In this document: positions 8,907-17,318 of the stretch, piece after piece
Layout: each line of letters starts with the position of its first letter
Position numbering within the stretch: the first letter of the stretch is position 1
Source of the DNA: Bradyrhizobium manausense
Lineage (GTDB): Bacteria; Pseudomonadota; Alphaproteobacteria; Rhizobiales; Xanthobacteraceae
NCBI RefSeq assembly: GCF_018131105.1
Contig: NZ_JAFCJI010000001.1
Coordinates: 2,418,001 to 2,482,000 of the forward strand
Direction of reading: 5' to 3'
DNA: 64,000 nt
Notes under the pieces: model-generated
What the model was told of the DNA's origin: nothing
Databases searched by the model: none
What the model saw: only the letters and a program-made list of their open reading frames with translations
Translations under genes and position numbers: made by a program

Positions 8907-9809
8907 TCATGGATGGCGCGCTCTCTTTTTCTTGCACTCCGCCAAGATCCAATCGCGAAACGCCTTCATCGCAGGCGAGTGCTTTTTTGATTTCAGGGAT
9001 GAGAGCCAATACGATCCGAGATAGACTTGGCTGTCATAGGGGCAGACCAGTCGCTTGCGCGACAGATCGTCCGAAAACAGAACGACCGGCAATAGTGCCA
9101 CCCCGGCGCCTTGAGCCGCCGCGTGCGCCAAAGAGACAGATGAATCGAAGGTCGGGCCGGTCATCCGGGGTTGCCTGCATTTCACGCCATCGAACCACTG
9201 AGCCCACTCGCCCAACCGATATGACCGCAACAGCACCTCCTTATGGAGGTCGACGGGGTTCTTCAGTCGCTTTGCAACTGTTGGGGCGCACATCGGCGTG
9301 AAATGGGCGTCGACCAGAGGCTCGGCGTTCGTTCCGTGCCACGCACCGTCGCCAAATCGAATAGCGTAATCCAGCCCTTCGCCGCCGAGGTCCACGCGAT
9401 TGTTATTCGCGAAGATCCTGACATCGATGTGCGGATGAGCGGCGGTAAAGCTCCTGAGACGCGGAAGCAGCCAGCCGGACGCGAATGTTCCAACCACGCC
9501 AATTGTCAGAATCTCGCGTATCCGACCGTTCTCGAACCGGTCCAGGACCTGGTTGATCTGGCTGAATGCATCCGAGATCGCCGGCAGCAACGCCTCGCCC
9601 TCTTCCGTGAGAGCGAGCCCGCGAGTCAATCGGCGGAAAAGCTTCACGCGCAGGCTCTCTTCCAGAATCCGCACCTGCTGGCTCACGGCGGCCTGCGACA
9701 CGCGAAGTTCGAGACCGGCCTTGGTGAAGCTGAGATGGCGCGCAGCCGCTTCGAATGAGCGGAGCGCGTTCAGTGGCAGGCTGGAAATGCTGGCTGGGCG
9801 GCGGGCCAC
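8907..9809 (-). CDS. ampR: LysR-family regulator AmpR, controlling the divergent beta-lactamase
   Basis: A 300-residue LysR regulator. The N-terminal winged HTH (residues 10-70) has LPLNALRSFEAAARHLSF. The effector domain contains IGVVGTFASGWLLP, NNRVDLGGEGLDYAIRFG, LLRSYRLGEW and LGSYWL, which follow AmpR closely throughout. AmpR senses muropeptides from peptidoglycan recycling and switches beta-lactamase from repression to activation. The start is GTG at 9809. It is divergent from a class A beta-lactamase gene 98 bp away, the classic ampR-bla layout. The functional assignment rests on family likeness plus context. Confidence 0.88.
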   Translation of the reverse strand: MARRPASISSLPLNALRSFEAAARHLSFTKAGLELRVSQAAVSQQVRILEESLRVKLFRRLTRGLALTEEGEALLPAISDAFSQINQVLDRFENGRIREILTIGVVGTFASGWLLPRLRSFTAAHPHIDVRIFANNNRVDLGGEGLDYAIRFGDGAWHGTNAEPLVDAHFTPMCAPTVAKRLKNPVDLHKEVLLRSYRLGEWAQWFDGVKCRQPRMTGPTFDSSVSLAHAAAQGAGVALLPVVLFSDDLSRKRLVCPYDSQVYLGSYWLSSLKSKKHSPAMKAFRDWILAECKKKRARHP

Positions 9810-9907
9810 ATCTGATCCAAGTTTTGCTTATGGATGGCCTTACGAACCATCGTTTGTCAATCGCAGGAGCGCAACGCAAAACCTTCCCGCATTCACGGGA
9901 GTTCTCG
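9810..9907. promoter_or_regulatory. Divergent ampR-bla control region
   Basis: The 98-bp gap between the two start codons must hold both promoters and any AmpR site. It is richer in A+T than the genes around it. I could not fix a single T-N11-A operator with confidence. A GGGAG six bases before the bla ATG is a reasonable ribosome binding site. Confidence 0.5.
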
Positions 9908-10801
9908 ATGCTAACACGACGTCAATTCAGCTCATCCGCATTTGCGGTCGCCGGAGGTCTCTTGCTGCCGAACGTTTCGGCTGCAGCGTCGGATGGAACT
10001 GCACAGCTCATCGAAGCCGTCAAACAGCTGGAGCTCAAGAGCGGTGGTCGGCTCGGCGTGTCCGTGCTCGACACGACAACTGGCGTGTCGTTTCATCACA
10101 AGGGAGACGAACGCTTTCCGATGTGCAGCACGTTCAAGGTCCTGGCGGCGGCTGCAATACTCAAGGACGTGGGCGGCAAGCTGGAACGCCTTGAACGGCG
10201 CGTTCGTATCGAGCAGGCCGATCTCGTCGAGAATTCGCCCGTCACCCGCGAGCATGTCGGCGGAGAGGGAATGTCGCTCCGTGAACTTTGCGATGCTGCC
10301 ATCACCAGAAGCGACAACACCGCCGGAAACGCGCTTCTGAAACATATCGGCGGCCCCGCCGGTTTGACCAGCTTTGCGCGGAGCCTCGGCGACACCATGA
10401 CGAGACTGGATCGGACGGAAACCGAACTGAACGAGGCCGCGCCGGGCGATCCCCGCGACACGACAACGCCGAACGCAATGGCCGGAAATTTCAGGCGCTT
10501 GCTGCTCGGCGATGTCCTCCGGCCGGAGGGGCGCGATCAACTCGCCAAATGGCTCATCGCGAACAAGACCGGCGATAGTCGCTTGCGTGCGGGCCTGCCG
10601 CAAGCCTGGCGAGTGGGCGACAAGACGGGAGCAGGTGAACATGGCACCACCAACGACGTTGCCATCGTATGGCCGCCTGAGCGTTCGCCCCTCATTGTCG
10701 CGGTCTACCTCACCGGCGCATCGCTCGACCCGACCGGACGAAATGATGTGATCGCGTCTGTCGGTCGCGAGGTCGGCAAGGTCGGCAAGGGTCTGGGCTG
10801 A
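9908..10801 (+). CDS. bla: Class A beta-lactamase
   Basis: A serine beta-lactamase of 297 residues. The catalytic motifs are all present: Ser74-x-x-Lys77 in MCSTFK, Ser135-Asp136-Asn137 in TRSDN, omega-loop Glu171 in ETELN, and Lys239-Thr-Gly in DKTGAG. The N-terminus (LTRRQFSSSAFAVAGG) is a Tat-type signal, so the enzyme folds before export to the periplasm. Cys73 sits at Ambler position 69, but position 238 is Gly, so the Cys69-Cys238 bond of KPC/SME carbapenemases is absent. The start at 9908 fits the signal and its RBS. Divergent ampR implies inducibility. The substrate range cannot be read from this. Confidence 0.95.
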   Translation: MLTRRQFSSSAFAVAGGLLLPNVSAAASDGTAQLIEAVKQLELKSGGRLGVSVLDTTTGVSFHHKGDERFPMCSTFKVLAAAAILKDVGGKLERLERRVRIEQADLVENSPVTREHVGGEGMSLRELCDAAITRSDNTAGNALLKHIGGPAGLTSFARSLGDTMTRLDRTETELNEAAPGDPRDTTTPNAMAGNFRRLLLGDVLRPEGRDQLAKWLIANKTGDSRLRAGLPQAWRVGDKTGAGEHGTTNDVAIVWPPERSPLIVAVYLTGASLDPTGRNDVIASVGREVGKVGKGLG

Positions 10802-10819
10802 CGATCGCGCGCCCCGCCC

Positions 10820-11758
10820 CTACCCCGCTCGTGCCGCGCGCCGCAGCGCTTGCGGCGGCTGGCCGAAGGCGCGGATGAAGGCGCGGCGCATGCGCTCGGG
10901 ATCGCGGAAGCCGGTCGCCTCCGCGACCAGCTCGATGGCTTCGCGCGAGGACTGCACGCGCTCGCGGGCAACTTCGATCCGCAACCGCTCGATCGCTTTC
11001 GACGGCGTCGTGCCGGTCTCGGCGGCAAAGGCGCGGGCAAAATGCCGTGCGCTCATGCCGGCGCGATCGGCGAGGTTTTCCACCGTGAGCGGCGCGTCGA
11101 GATTTTCCCGCGCCCAGGACAACAGCGCGCCGAAGCGACCGTTCGGCGTCTTCAATTCCAGCAGCGATGAAAACTGCGACTGGCCGCCGCTGCGGCGATG
11201 ATACAGCACGAGCTGGCGCGCGGTCGCCTGCGCGATCTCCTCGCCATGGTCCTCGGTGACCATCGCGAGCGCGAGGTCGATGCCGGCCGTGATGCCCGCC
11301 GAGGTCCATACATTGCCGTCGCGGGTAAAAATCTGATCCGGCTCGAACTTGACCTTCGGATAGCGCGCGACGAAATCGCGCGTACGGCCCCAATGCGTGG
11401 TGGCGCGGCGGCCATCGAGCAAACCGGCTTCCGCGAGTAAGTAGGCGCCGGAGCAGACGCTGGCTATCCGCACGCCGCGCCTGGCCAACCGCTGCACGAA
11501 CGCGAGGGTCTCCGGACAGCGCGCCGCGGCCTCGACGCCCGAGCCGCCCGCCACGACCAGCGTCGTGATCGCATTCGCCGACTTGAAATCACGCGCCATC
11601 ATCTCAACGCCGGAGGACGAGCGCACGGCACCGGCGTTCAGCGCCAGCACCCGCAGCGCAAGGGGCTTGTCGCCGGCGCGTGCCGCGATCTCGAACACCG
11701 AGATCGGACCCGCCGCATCGAGCAACTGGAAATCCGGGAAGATCAGGAAGCCGATCAT
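10820..11758 (-). CDS. GlxA-family transcriptional regulator (DJ-1/PfpI plus AraC HTH)
   Basis: A 312-residue two-domain regulator. Residues 1-190 are a DJ-1/PfpI-like amidotransferase fold (MIGFLIFPDFQLLDAAGP, then SVCSGAYLLAEAGLLDG with the nucleophile-elbow Cys). Residues 210-312 are an AraC HTH pair (MSARHFARAFAAETGTTP, ATGFRDPERMRRAF). Such proteins (GlxA, GbdR, CdhR, ArgR types) control small nitrogen-compound or redox responses. The ATG at 11758 starts the conserved domain; upstream sequence overlaps the divergent gene. It faces a DJ-1/isonitrile-hydratase-like gene 91 bp away and probably controls it. Confidence 0.87.
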   Translation of the reverse strand: MIGFLIFPDFQLLDAAGPISVFEIAARAGDKPLALRVLALNAGAVRSSSGVEMMARDFKSANAITTLVVAGGSGVEAAARCPETLAFVQRLARRGVRIASVCSGAYLLAEAGLLDGRRATTHWGRTRDFVARYPKVKFEPDQIFTRDGNVWTSAGITAGIDLALAMVTEDHGEEIAQATARQLVLYHRRSGGQSQFSSLLELKTPNGRFGALLSWARENLDAPLTVENLADRAGMSARHFARAFAAETGTTPSKAIERLRIEVARERVQSSREAIELVAEATGFRDPERMRRAFIRAFGQPPQALRRAARAG

Positions 11759-11762
11759 GGTT

Positions 11763-11799
11763 TTGTCCGAAAGTGAGGGAAATATGCCATTTTGGACAA
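11763..11799. promoter_or_regulatory. Inverted-repeat operator candidate between glxA-like and DJ-1 genes
   Basis: TTGTCC at 11763-11768 and its exact inverse GGACAA at 11794-11799, 25 bases apart. The motif ATGCCATTTTG also occurs twice nearby. This is a plausible binding site for the GlxA-type regulator on the shared promoter region. It is inferred from position and symmetry only. Confidence 0.4.
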
Positions 11800-11849
11800 G
11801 AGAGCACCATGCCATTTTGCGCCCGTCAAGCACTTCATCGGAGGCTCTC

Positions 11850-12536
11850 ATGTCGGCACCGCTCCAGATCGGACTTTTGGTGTTTCCCCGCGTCACCCAG
11901 CTCGACTTCACCGGTCCCCTGCAGGTGTTCGCCAATGTTCCCGGTGCAAAACTGCATCTGATCTGGAAGCGCATCGAGCCGGTGCCGAGCGACTCCGTGC
12001 TGACGCTGACGCCGACCACGACATTCGCCGATTGTCCGCAGCTCGACGTGATCTGCGTGCCCGGCGGCGGCGGCACCGATGACCTGCTCAATGACGAGGA
12101 GGTGCTCGATTTCCTGCGCAGGCAGGCCGAGGGTGCAAGGTACGTCACCTCGGTTTGCACGGGATCGCTGGCGCTCGGTGCCGCGGGCCTGTTGAAGGGC
12201 TATCGCGCCGCGACCCATTGGAGTGCGATGGAGATGCTCAGCCAGTTCGGCGCGACGCCAACCAGGACGCGCGTCTGCGTCGATCGTAACCGCATCACCG
12301 GCGGCGGCGTCACCGCAGGGATCGATTTCGCGCTGACGCTGGTCTCGATCCTGCTCGACCGCACGACGGCGGAAGCGATCCAGCTTCAGCTCGAATATAA
12401 TCCGGCACCGCCGTTCAACTCGGGCTCGCCGGAGACCGCGCCTGCGGAGGTGCTCGCCTTGCTCCGGGAGCGTGGCGCGCCAAGGCAGGCTCGCCGTCTC
12501 GAAGCCGTCGCGCGCGCGTCGGCACGATTGACGTAG
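11850..12536 (+). CDS. DJ-1/PfpI family protein, isonitrile hydratase-like
   Basis: A single-domain DJ-1/PfpI protein of 228 residues. The fold motifs are LLVFPRVTQLDFTGPLQVF, VPGGGG and SVCTGSLALGAAGLL, with Cys103 at the nucleophile elbow. Length, Cys position and ATHWSAMEML resemble Pseudomonas isonitrile hydratase InhA, which turns isonitriles into N-formamides. Assignment to that activity is by likeness only. The ATG at 11850 has GGAGG seven bases upstream. It is divergent from the glxA-like regulator and shares an inverted repeat with it. Confidence 0.8.
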   Translation: MSAPLQIGLLVFPRVTQLDFTGPLQVFANVPGAKLHLIWKRIEPVPSDSVLTLTPTTTFADCPQLDVICVPGGGGTDDLLNDEEVLDFLRRQAEGARYVTSVCTGSLALGAAGLLKGYRAATHWSAMEMLSQFGATPTRTRVCVDRNRITGGGVTAGIDFALTLVSILLDRTTAEAIQLQLEYNPAPPFNSGSPETAPAEVLALLRERGAPRQARRLEAVARASARLT

Positions 12537-12550
12537 CTTCCGCCTCTCGC

Positions 12551-12672
12551 GTCCCGGACGCGTTGCAGCGCTCTTGCGTTGCTGCGCGGATCCGGGATCC
12601 AGAAGCGGCATGCGGTGAGATGGGCCCCGGCTCTGCAGCACACCGCGGTAGAAGCGCTGCGCTGCGTCCGGC
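12551..12672. repeat. Bradyrhizobium-type palindromic intergenic repeat
   Basis: The left arm GTCCCGGACGCGTTGCAGCG (12551-12570) pairs imperfectly with the right arm GCGCTGCGCTGCGTCCGGCG at the other end. The middle has further palindromes (GGATCCGGGATCC, CCGGCTCTGCAG). This style of repeat is frequent between genes in this group. It lies downstream of the DJ-1 gene in a 474-bp stretch without genes. Confidence 0.65.
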
Positions 12673-12696
12673 GCACAAGACCTCTGCTCCCAACAG

Positions 12697-12730
12697 AAAA
12701 AGGCCGCTCGGTTTCCCAAGCGGCCTTTCC
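12697..12730. terminator. Rho-independent terminator, possibly bidirectional
   Basis: AAAAAGGCCGCT (12697-12708) pairs with AGCGGCCTTT (12719-12728) around a ten-base loop, with A-rich and T-containing flanks. It could end both the DJ-1 transcript and the NDUFA12 transcript coming from the right. The rest of 12731-13010 shows nothing I can name. Confidence 0.7.
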
Positions 12731-13010
12731 TGTCTCACGGCGGCGCACATTCTCATCGGGCGATGTCGGAGCTTCCAGACCGGGGGCCTATCTCCCGATC
12801 GAGTCCTTCCTCGGCGGCCGCTGCATTTCGGGACAGTCGCGAACTGTTGCCCGAACCGAACGCGATGGTTTCCCATCTCCGTAAGATGGGTTCATTGAGC
12901 CGCATCGCTCGTGCGGGCGCAACGGCCCGGCAGCCGGCATCCCCGCTGATCCCGTTGTCCACAGCGACGACGTCAGGATGCGTGTGCATCCAATCCAGTG
13001 AAGGAAGAAG

Positions 13011-13418
13011 CTAACCAGGCGTCCAGGGCTGGTAGTCGCCAGTCGCCTTCGGCCGCTTGCCGCTGGCCAGGGTCGAGCCGGAGGGCCGGTAGGCCTTGGC
13101 CGTGCCCGTGAGATTCGGCTGGTGCGGCTTTTCCCATTCGCGCGGCTGGTAGTTGATCTCGGTCGGCGGCACGTCAACGACGTGATGGATCCAGCCGTGC
13201 CATTCCGGCGGAATGCGGCTCGCCTCGGCATAGCCGTTATAGATCACCCAGCGCCGCTCGAAGCCGAGCGTCGGATCGATCTTGCCGCCGGCCGTGCGGT
13301 AATAGCGGTTGCCCTGCTCGTCCTGACCAACCAGCTCCCCGAACCTGGAGGTCCAGAGTTGGGTGCCAAAAGTCTGGCCGTTCCACCAGGTGAAGAGCTT
13401 CAGGAAGAATTGTTTCAT
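13011..13418 (-). CDS. NADH:ubiquinone oxidoreductase subunit NDUFA12 (B17.2-type)
   Basis: A 135-residue accessory subunit of respiratory Complex I, found in alphaproteobacteria and mitochondria and not in E. coli. Recognisable features are LFTWWNGQTFGTQLWT at the N-terminus, GNRYYR, RRWVIYNGYAEASRIPPEWHGW and a C-terminal NLTGTAKAYRP. It sits on the matrix/cytoplasmic side near the Q-module in characterised complexes. The ATG at 13418 begins exactly at the conserved N-terminus. In relatives the gene usually neighbours DUF2155 and aat; here the 5.7-12.7 kb block intervenes. No other nuo gene is in the window. Confidence 0.92.
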   Translation of the reverse strand: MKQFFLKLFTWWNGQTFGTQLWTSRFGELVGQDEQGNRYYRTAGGKIDPTLGFERRWVIYNGYAEASRIPPEWHGWIHHVVDVPPTEINYQPREWEKPHQPNLTGTAKAYRPSGSTLASGKRPKATGDYQPWTPG

Positions 13419-13666
13419 GCGGCAAGGGCCCTGCTTCGTGGGGTCCTGATGCCATCCGGACGGCCAAATGTCCAGTTCGGCCGGCGCGGTCGTGCTCCGC
13501 CCCGAATACGACGACCGGAGCACATGACAGCCGCCGCAAATCGGACGCGTTCCGTTCATGCCGGGTACAGCGGCGGCGTGAAAATCTGCTCTTCATGCGC
13601 AAACCGGTGTGATCCCTGGAACTGTCGCCCTTTCAGGGGATTTGCTTCCGGGAAAGGAGTTTGAAC

Positions 13667-14284
13667 ATGAACAGTCTAAGAGTTTTGGGTGCGGCCGCAG
13701 CGCTGGCACTGGTACTTCCGATGGCAACCCCGAGCTTCGCCCAGGGCCATCACGGCGGTGGCGGCGGAGCTCATTTCGGCGGCGGCGGTCATTTTGGTGG
13801 CGGCGGCGGTGCCCACTTCAGCGGTGGCGGTGCCCGCATGGGCGGCGGCAGCTTTGGCGGCGGCGCCCGATTCAGCGGAGGCGGCGCCAATGTTGCAGCG
13901 AGTGCGGCGGTGCGCCCGAGCGGCGGAGCCACCTTCAGCGGCGGCACACGTAACTTCGCAGCGGCCGGCGGCCATTGGAATGGCGGCGGCGGCAACTGGC
14001 ATGGCGGCGGCTGGCACCACCATCACGGTGGCGGCTTCTGGCCCGGCGTCGCAGCCGGTGCTGCGATCGGCGCGATCGGCTCGTCCTACGCCTATTACGG
14101 CGGCGGCCCCTATTACGGCGATGGCTATTATGACGACGGCTATTATGACGACGGCGCGACCGTCGCCGTGGTGCCCGACGGCGGCGGCGACTCGGTTGCC
14201 TATTGTGCCCAGCGCTACCGGTCATACGATCCGGCGTCAGGGACCTATCTCGGCTATGACGGCGAACGCCATCCCTGCCCGTAA
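13667..14284 (+). CDS. Exported glycine-rich BA14K-family protein
   Basis: A 205-residue secreted protein. A signal peptide (MNSLRVLGAAAALALVLPMA, cleavage after SFA) is followed by a long Gly/His/Phe low-complexity stretch with GGG repeats (about 27-125), a short hydrophobic segment (WPGVAAGAAIGAIG), Tyr-rich YYGDGYYDDGYYDDG, and a C-terminal BA14K motif (YCAQRYRSYDPASGTYLGYD). BA14K was named for a Brucella immunoreactive 14-kDa protein with lectin-like properties. The ATG at 13667 has GGAAAGGAG in front; a TTG six bases earlier is less likely. Gene function is unknown here. Confidence 0.82.
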   Translation: MNSLRVLGAAAALALVLPMATPSFAQGHHGGGGGAHFGGGGHFGGGGGAHFSGGGARMGGGSFGGGARFSGGGANVAASAAVRPSGGATFSGGTRNFAAAGGHWNGGGGNWHGGGWHHHHGGGFWPGVAAGAAIGAIGSSYAYYGGGPYYGDGYYDDGYYDDGATVAVVPDGGGDSVAYCAQRYRSYDPASGTYLGYDGERHPCP

Positions 14285-14306
14285 AGCAGTCTGACGTGCA
14301 TCGTTC

Positions 14307-14338
14307 AAGGGCGGCACCGGCAATCGGCGCCGCCCTTT
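14307..14338 (+). terminator. Rho-independent terminator after BA14K gene
   Basis: AAGGGCGGC (14307-14315) pairs with GCCGCCCTT (14329-14337), followed by TTCG. It lies 23 bases past the BA14K stop. The rest of the 377-bp gap to 14661 holds GC-alternating sequence (CGCGCGCG near 14375) and the promoter listed next. Confidence 0.75.
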
Positions 14339-14594
14339 CGTTTGGGCGCTCGTGTCTTGTCGTGTCGCAAACGCGCGCGCGTACGATCGCATGGACCGCG
14401 CGCGATCTTGCGCGCTCCACTCTTGCAAATCCTGTCGCGAACAGCTTTCGCAGGTCGCGCGGATTTGTCTCAACCTGTCATTGAAATCCGAGGAAATTCA
14501 CCTCGATCGACGCTCGCTCGCGAACGTCGATGCGCAGGGCTCGCAGAGGCGCTATGCATTCCGCCGTGCATATCTATCGCGACCCAATCCCAAA

Positions 14595-14622
14595 TTGACC
14601 CAGCGCACGATTCGCCTATATC
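14595..14622 (+). promoter_or_regulatory. Sigma-70-type promoter for the response regulator/kinase pair
   Basis: TTGACC at 14595-14600, a 16-base spacer, then TATATC at 14617-14622, 40 bases before the ATG of the response regulator. The fit to -35 and -10 consensus is good in a GC-rich setting. Confidence 0.5.
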
Positions 14623-14661
14623 AGCACTCAGTATGGGGACTTCGATCTACTGGGAAAAGTC

Positions 14662-15075
14662 ATGCCGCGTATTCTCGTGGTAGACGACGATCCGATGGTC
14701 GGCGCGACTATCGAGGTCCTCCTCCTGAGACAGGGCTTCGACGTCACGTTGACTGACGGCGGCGAAACCGGGCTTGCTGCGCTGGAAGCGCAGACGTTCG
14801 ATGTGATGCTGGTCGATATCTTCATGCCGCATATGCGCGGCTTTGAATCCATCCGCATTTTTCACGAGCGCGCACCGACGATCCCGCTGATCGCGATGTC
14901 GGGCTACGCCTTCGCCTCGTCCGCTTCGCCCTCTCCGGACTTCCTGCGCATGGCGCTGGAACTCGGTGCGGCGCGCTGCCTGCGCAAACCGTTCACGCCA
15001 GAGACGCTGCTGACGACGATCCGGGAATGCCTCGGCGAGCACGCGCCGCCGAAGGACCAGAAAGAGGCCCCTTGA
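14662..15075 (+). CDS. Single-domain response regulator
   Basis: A 137-residue CheY-like receiver: acidic Asp8-Asp9-Asp10 in ILVVDDDPMV, phospho-acceptor Asp in MLVDIFMPHMRG, a Ser in AMSGYAFA at the Thr position, and Lys in CLRKPFTPE. There is no output domain. The ATG at 14662 has a GGGAAAAG close upstream. Its stop overlaps the next gene's TTG start, so it is translated together with a hybrid kinase and is probably its phosphorelay partner. Confidence 0.9.
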   Translation: MPRILVVDDDPMVGATIEVLLLRQGFDVTLTDGGETGLAALEAQTFDVMLVDIFMPHMRGFESIRIFHERAPTIPLIAMSGYAFASSASPSPDFLRMALELGAARCLRKPFTPETLLTTIRECLGEHAPPKDQKEAP

Positions 15076-17318
15076 TCCCCTCGCAGCGCGTCATTCTCGG
15101 TGCTGGACTTGCCGTTCTCCTGCTCATCACCGCCGCCTCGATCGGTCTCGACGTCAAGTCGCGGTCGGACACCGCTTGGCTCAACCACACCGTCGAGGTG
15201 CTGAAGAAGATCTCGGATCTGCGCGTGCTGATCCGCCAGGCCGAAAGCGCCGCGCGCGGCTACGAGATCTACCGGAGTGCGAGCTTCAACGACGAGTTCC
15301 AGTCGGTGCACGCCCAGATCGCGCCTGCCCTCGCCGACCTCAAGCGCAGCATGCGCGACAATCCCGATCAGGTCACCCTGCTCGAGGCCACCGAGCCGCT
15401 GGTGCTCCGCCGGATCGACATTGCCGCAGAGGCGATGCGCCTGCGCACCGCCAATGACGGCGACGGCATCGCCGCGCTCAATGGCAAGGCCGAAGGCCGC
15501 GGCCTGATGGACACGGTGATGGGCAATCTCGACCGCCTGAGTTCGGGGGAAGAACGCTTGCTCAACGCGCGATCGCAGGATTCGCGCCGCACCGGCATCG
15601 TGCTGCTCGGCATCGACCTTGCCGGCGCGCTTGTGATCCTGCTGCTGGTCGTGATGATGATGCGCGAAAGCCGGCGCACCGAGGTCGCGCTCAAGAGCAC
15701 GCTGCTGGAGACCACGGCGGCCAACCAGCAGCTCGAGGCGGCCGTTGCCGAGCGGACCGTGCATCTCGTCGACGCGCATGACGAGCTGCGCCTGTCGGTC
15801 AACGTGCTCCAGAGCACGTTCCGCAGCATGGCGGAGGCGGTGCTGGTGATCGACAGCGACGGCAACGTCCTGCTGTCCAATCCGGCTGCGGAGCGCATGC
15901 TGCTGCACCGCGCCGGCATGAACCTGCGCAATCTGCGGGCGCTGTCCGACGTCTTCCACGGCGACGGTGTCACGCCGCTCGGGTCCGACGAGCTGCCGTC
16001 CGTGCGCGTGCTGCGCGGCGACGAGTTCGAAAACCTCGAGATGATCGTCCGCCCGCACAGCGGCAACAATGTGCGTCATCTGATGGTCAGCGGCCGGCCG
16101 ATGCGCGACGGGCAAGGCAACATCTCCGGCGCCGTGCTGGTCTATCACGACGCGACCGCCTCGCGCGAAACCGAGCGGCAGCTGCACCAGTCGCAAAAGC
16201 TCGACGCGATCGGCAAATTGACCGGCGGCGTCGCGCACGACTTCAACAACATGCTGACCGTGATCTCGGGCAATACCGAGACGCTGGTGGCGAGCCTGAA
16301 GGAGCAGCCCGAGCTGCAGCGCACCGCGCGCCTGATCGACGATGCTGCCGAGCGCTGCGCAGAACTGATCCAGCACCTGCTGGCGTTCGCGCGAAAACAG
16401 CCGCTGCAGCCGCGCGACGTCGAGATCAACGCCGCCATCGCCGACATCGCCAAGCTGCTGCGCCCCACCCTCGGCGAGCAGATCCAGATCGAGACGGCCC
16501 TGCAACAGGGACCGATGACCTCGCATATCGATCCGTCCCGGCTCACCAATGCCGTGCTCAACATGGCGATCAACGCCCGCGACGCCATGCCGAACGGCGG
16601 CAAGCTCCTGCTCGAGACCCATCGTGTCGTGCTGGACGAGGCCTATGCGCAGGCCAATCCCGACGTGCGGCCTGGCGCCTACGTGATGTTCGCCGTCAGC
16701 GACACCGGCACCGGCATGCCGCAGAGCGTGCAGGACAAGGCGTTCGAGCCATTCTTCACCACCAAGGAGGTCGGCAAGGGGTCCGGCCTCGGCCTCTCCA
16801 TGGTCTACGGCTTCGTCAAGCAGTCCGGCGGCCACATCAAGATCTACAGCGAGGAAGGCCACGGCACCACGATCAAGCTCTATCTGCCGCCGGGCCAGGG
16901 CGTGGCGGAAGCGGCCAATTCGATCGCGCCGCAGGCCGAAGGCGGCGCCGAGACCATCTTCGTGGTCGAGGACGACAATCTGGTGCGCAACTTCGTCACC
17001 GCCCAGCTCGAGAGCCTTGGCTACAAGACGGTCTCCGCCGGCGACGGCCATGCCGCGCTGCAGATGATCGAGGCCGGCCAGGCCTTCGACCTGCTGTTCA
17101 CCGACATCGTCATCCCCGGCGGCATGAGCGGACGCGAGCTCGCCGACGAGATTGCGAAGCGCCGGCCGGGCCTGAAGGTGCTCTACACCTCCGGCTACAC
17201 CGACAACGCCATCGTCCATCACGGCAAGCTCGACGACGGCGTGATGCTGCTGACCAAACCCTATCGCCGCAACCAGCTCGCCGAGATGATCCGGCGGGCG
17301 CTGAATGGTGGCGGCTAG
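15072..17318 (+). CDS. CHASE3-PAS hybrid sensor histidine kinase
   Basis: A 748-residue hybrid kinase: membrane helix (residues 5-27), CHASE3-like periplasmic region (about 30-170, motif RQAESAARGYEIY), second membrane helix (about 178-198), PAS domain (about 240-360), HisKA with His389 in GGVAHDFNNML, HATPase_c (NMAINARDAM, DTGTGMP, GKGSGLGLSMV), and a C-terminal receiver with Asp678 in LFTDIVIPGG. TTG at 15072 was chosen because it forms a TTGA overlap with the upstream stop and follows AAAGAGG. An ATG at 15027 is possible but lacks an RBS and adds a charged tail before the first helix. Confidence 0.87.
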   Translation: MIPSQRVILGAGLAVLLLITAASIGLDVKSRSDTAWLNHTVEVLKKISDLRVLIRQAESAARGYEIYRSASFNDEFQSVHAQIAPALADLKRSMRDNPDQVTLLEATEPLVLRRIDIAAEAMRLRTANDGDGIAALNGKAEGRGLMDTVMGNLDRLSSGEERLLNARSQDSRRTGIVLLGIDLAGALVILLLVVMMMRESRRTEVALKSTLLETTAANQQLEAAVAERTVHLVDAHDELRLSVNVLQSTFRSMAEAVLVIDSDGNVLLSNPAAERMLLHRAGMNLRNLRALSDVFHGDGVTPLGSDELPSVRVLRGDEFENLEMIVRPHSGNNVRHLMVSGRPMRDGQGNISGAVLVYHDATASRETERQLHQSQKLDAIGKLTGGVAHDFNNMLTVISGNTETLVASLKEQPELQRTARLIDDAAERCAELIQHLLAFARKQPLQPRDVEINAAIADIAKLLRPTLGEQIQIETALQQGPMTSHIDPSRLTNAVLNMAINARDAMPNGGKLLLETHRVVLDEAYAQANPDVRPGAYVMFAVSDTGTGMPQSVQDKAFEPFFTTKEVGKGSGLGLSMVYGFVKQSGGHIKIYSEEGHGTTIKLYLPPGQGVAEAANSIAPQAEGGAETIFVVEDDNLVRNFVTAQLESLGYKTVSAGDGHAALQMIEAGQAFDLLFTDIVIPGGMSGRELADEIAKRRPGLKVLYTSGYTDNAIVHHGKLDDGVMLLTKPYRRNQLAEMIRRALNGGG

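Noticed and set aside
13745..13890. DNA repeat array of GGCGGCGG units
   Set aside because: It is the coding sequence for the Gly/His-rich part of the BA14K protein, in frame and with a signal peptide before it.
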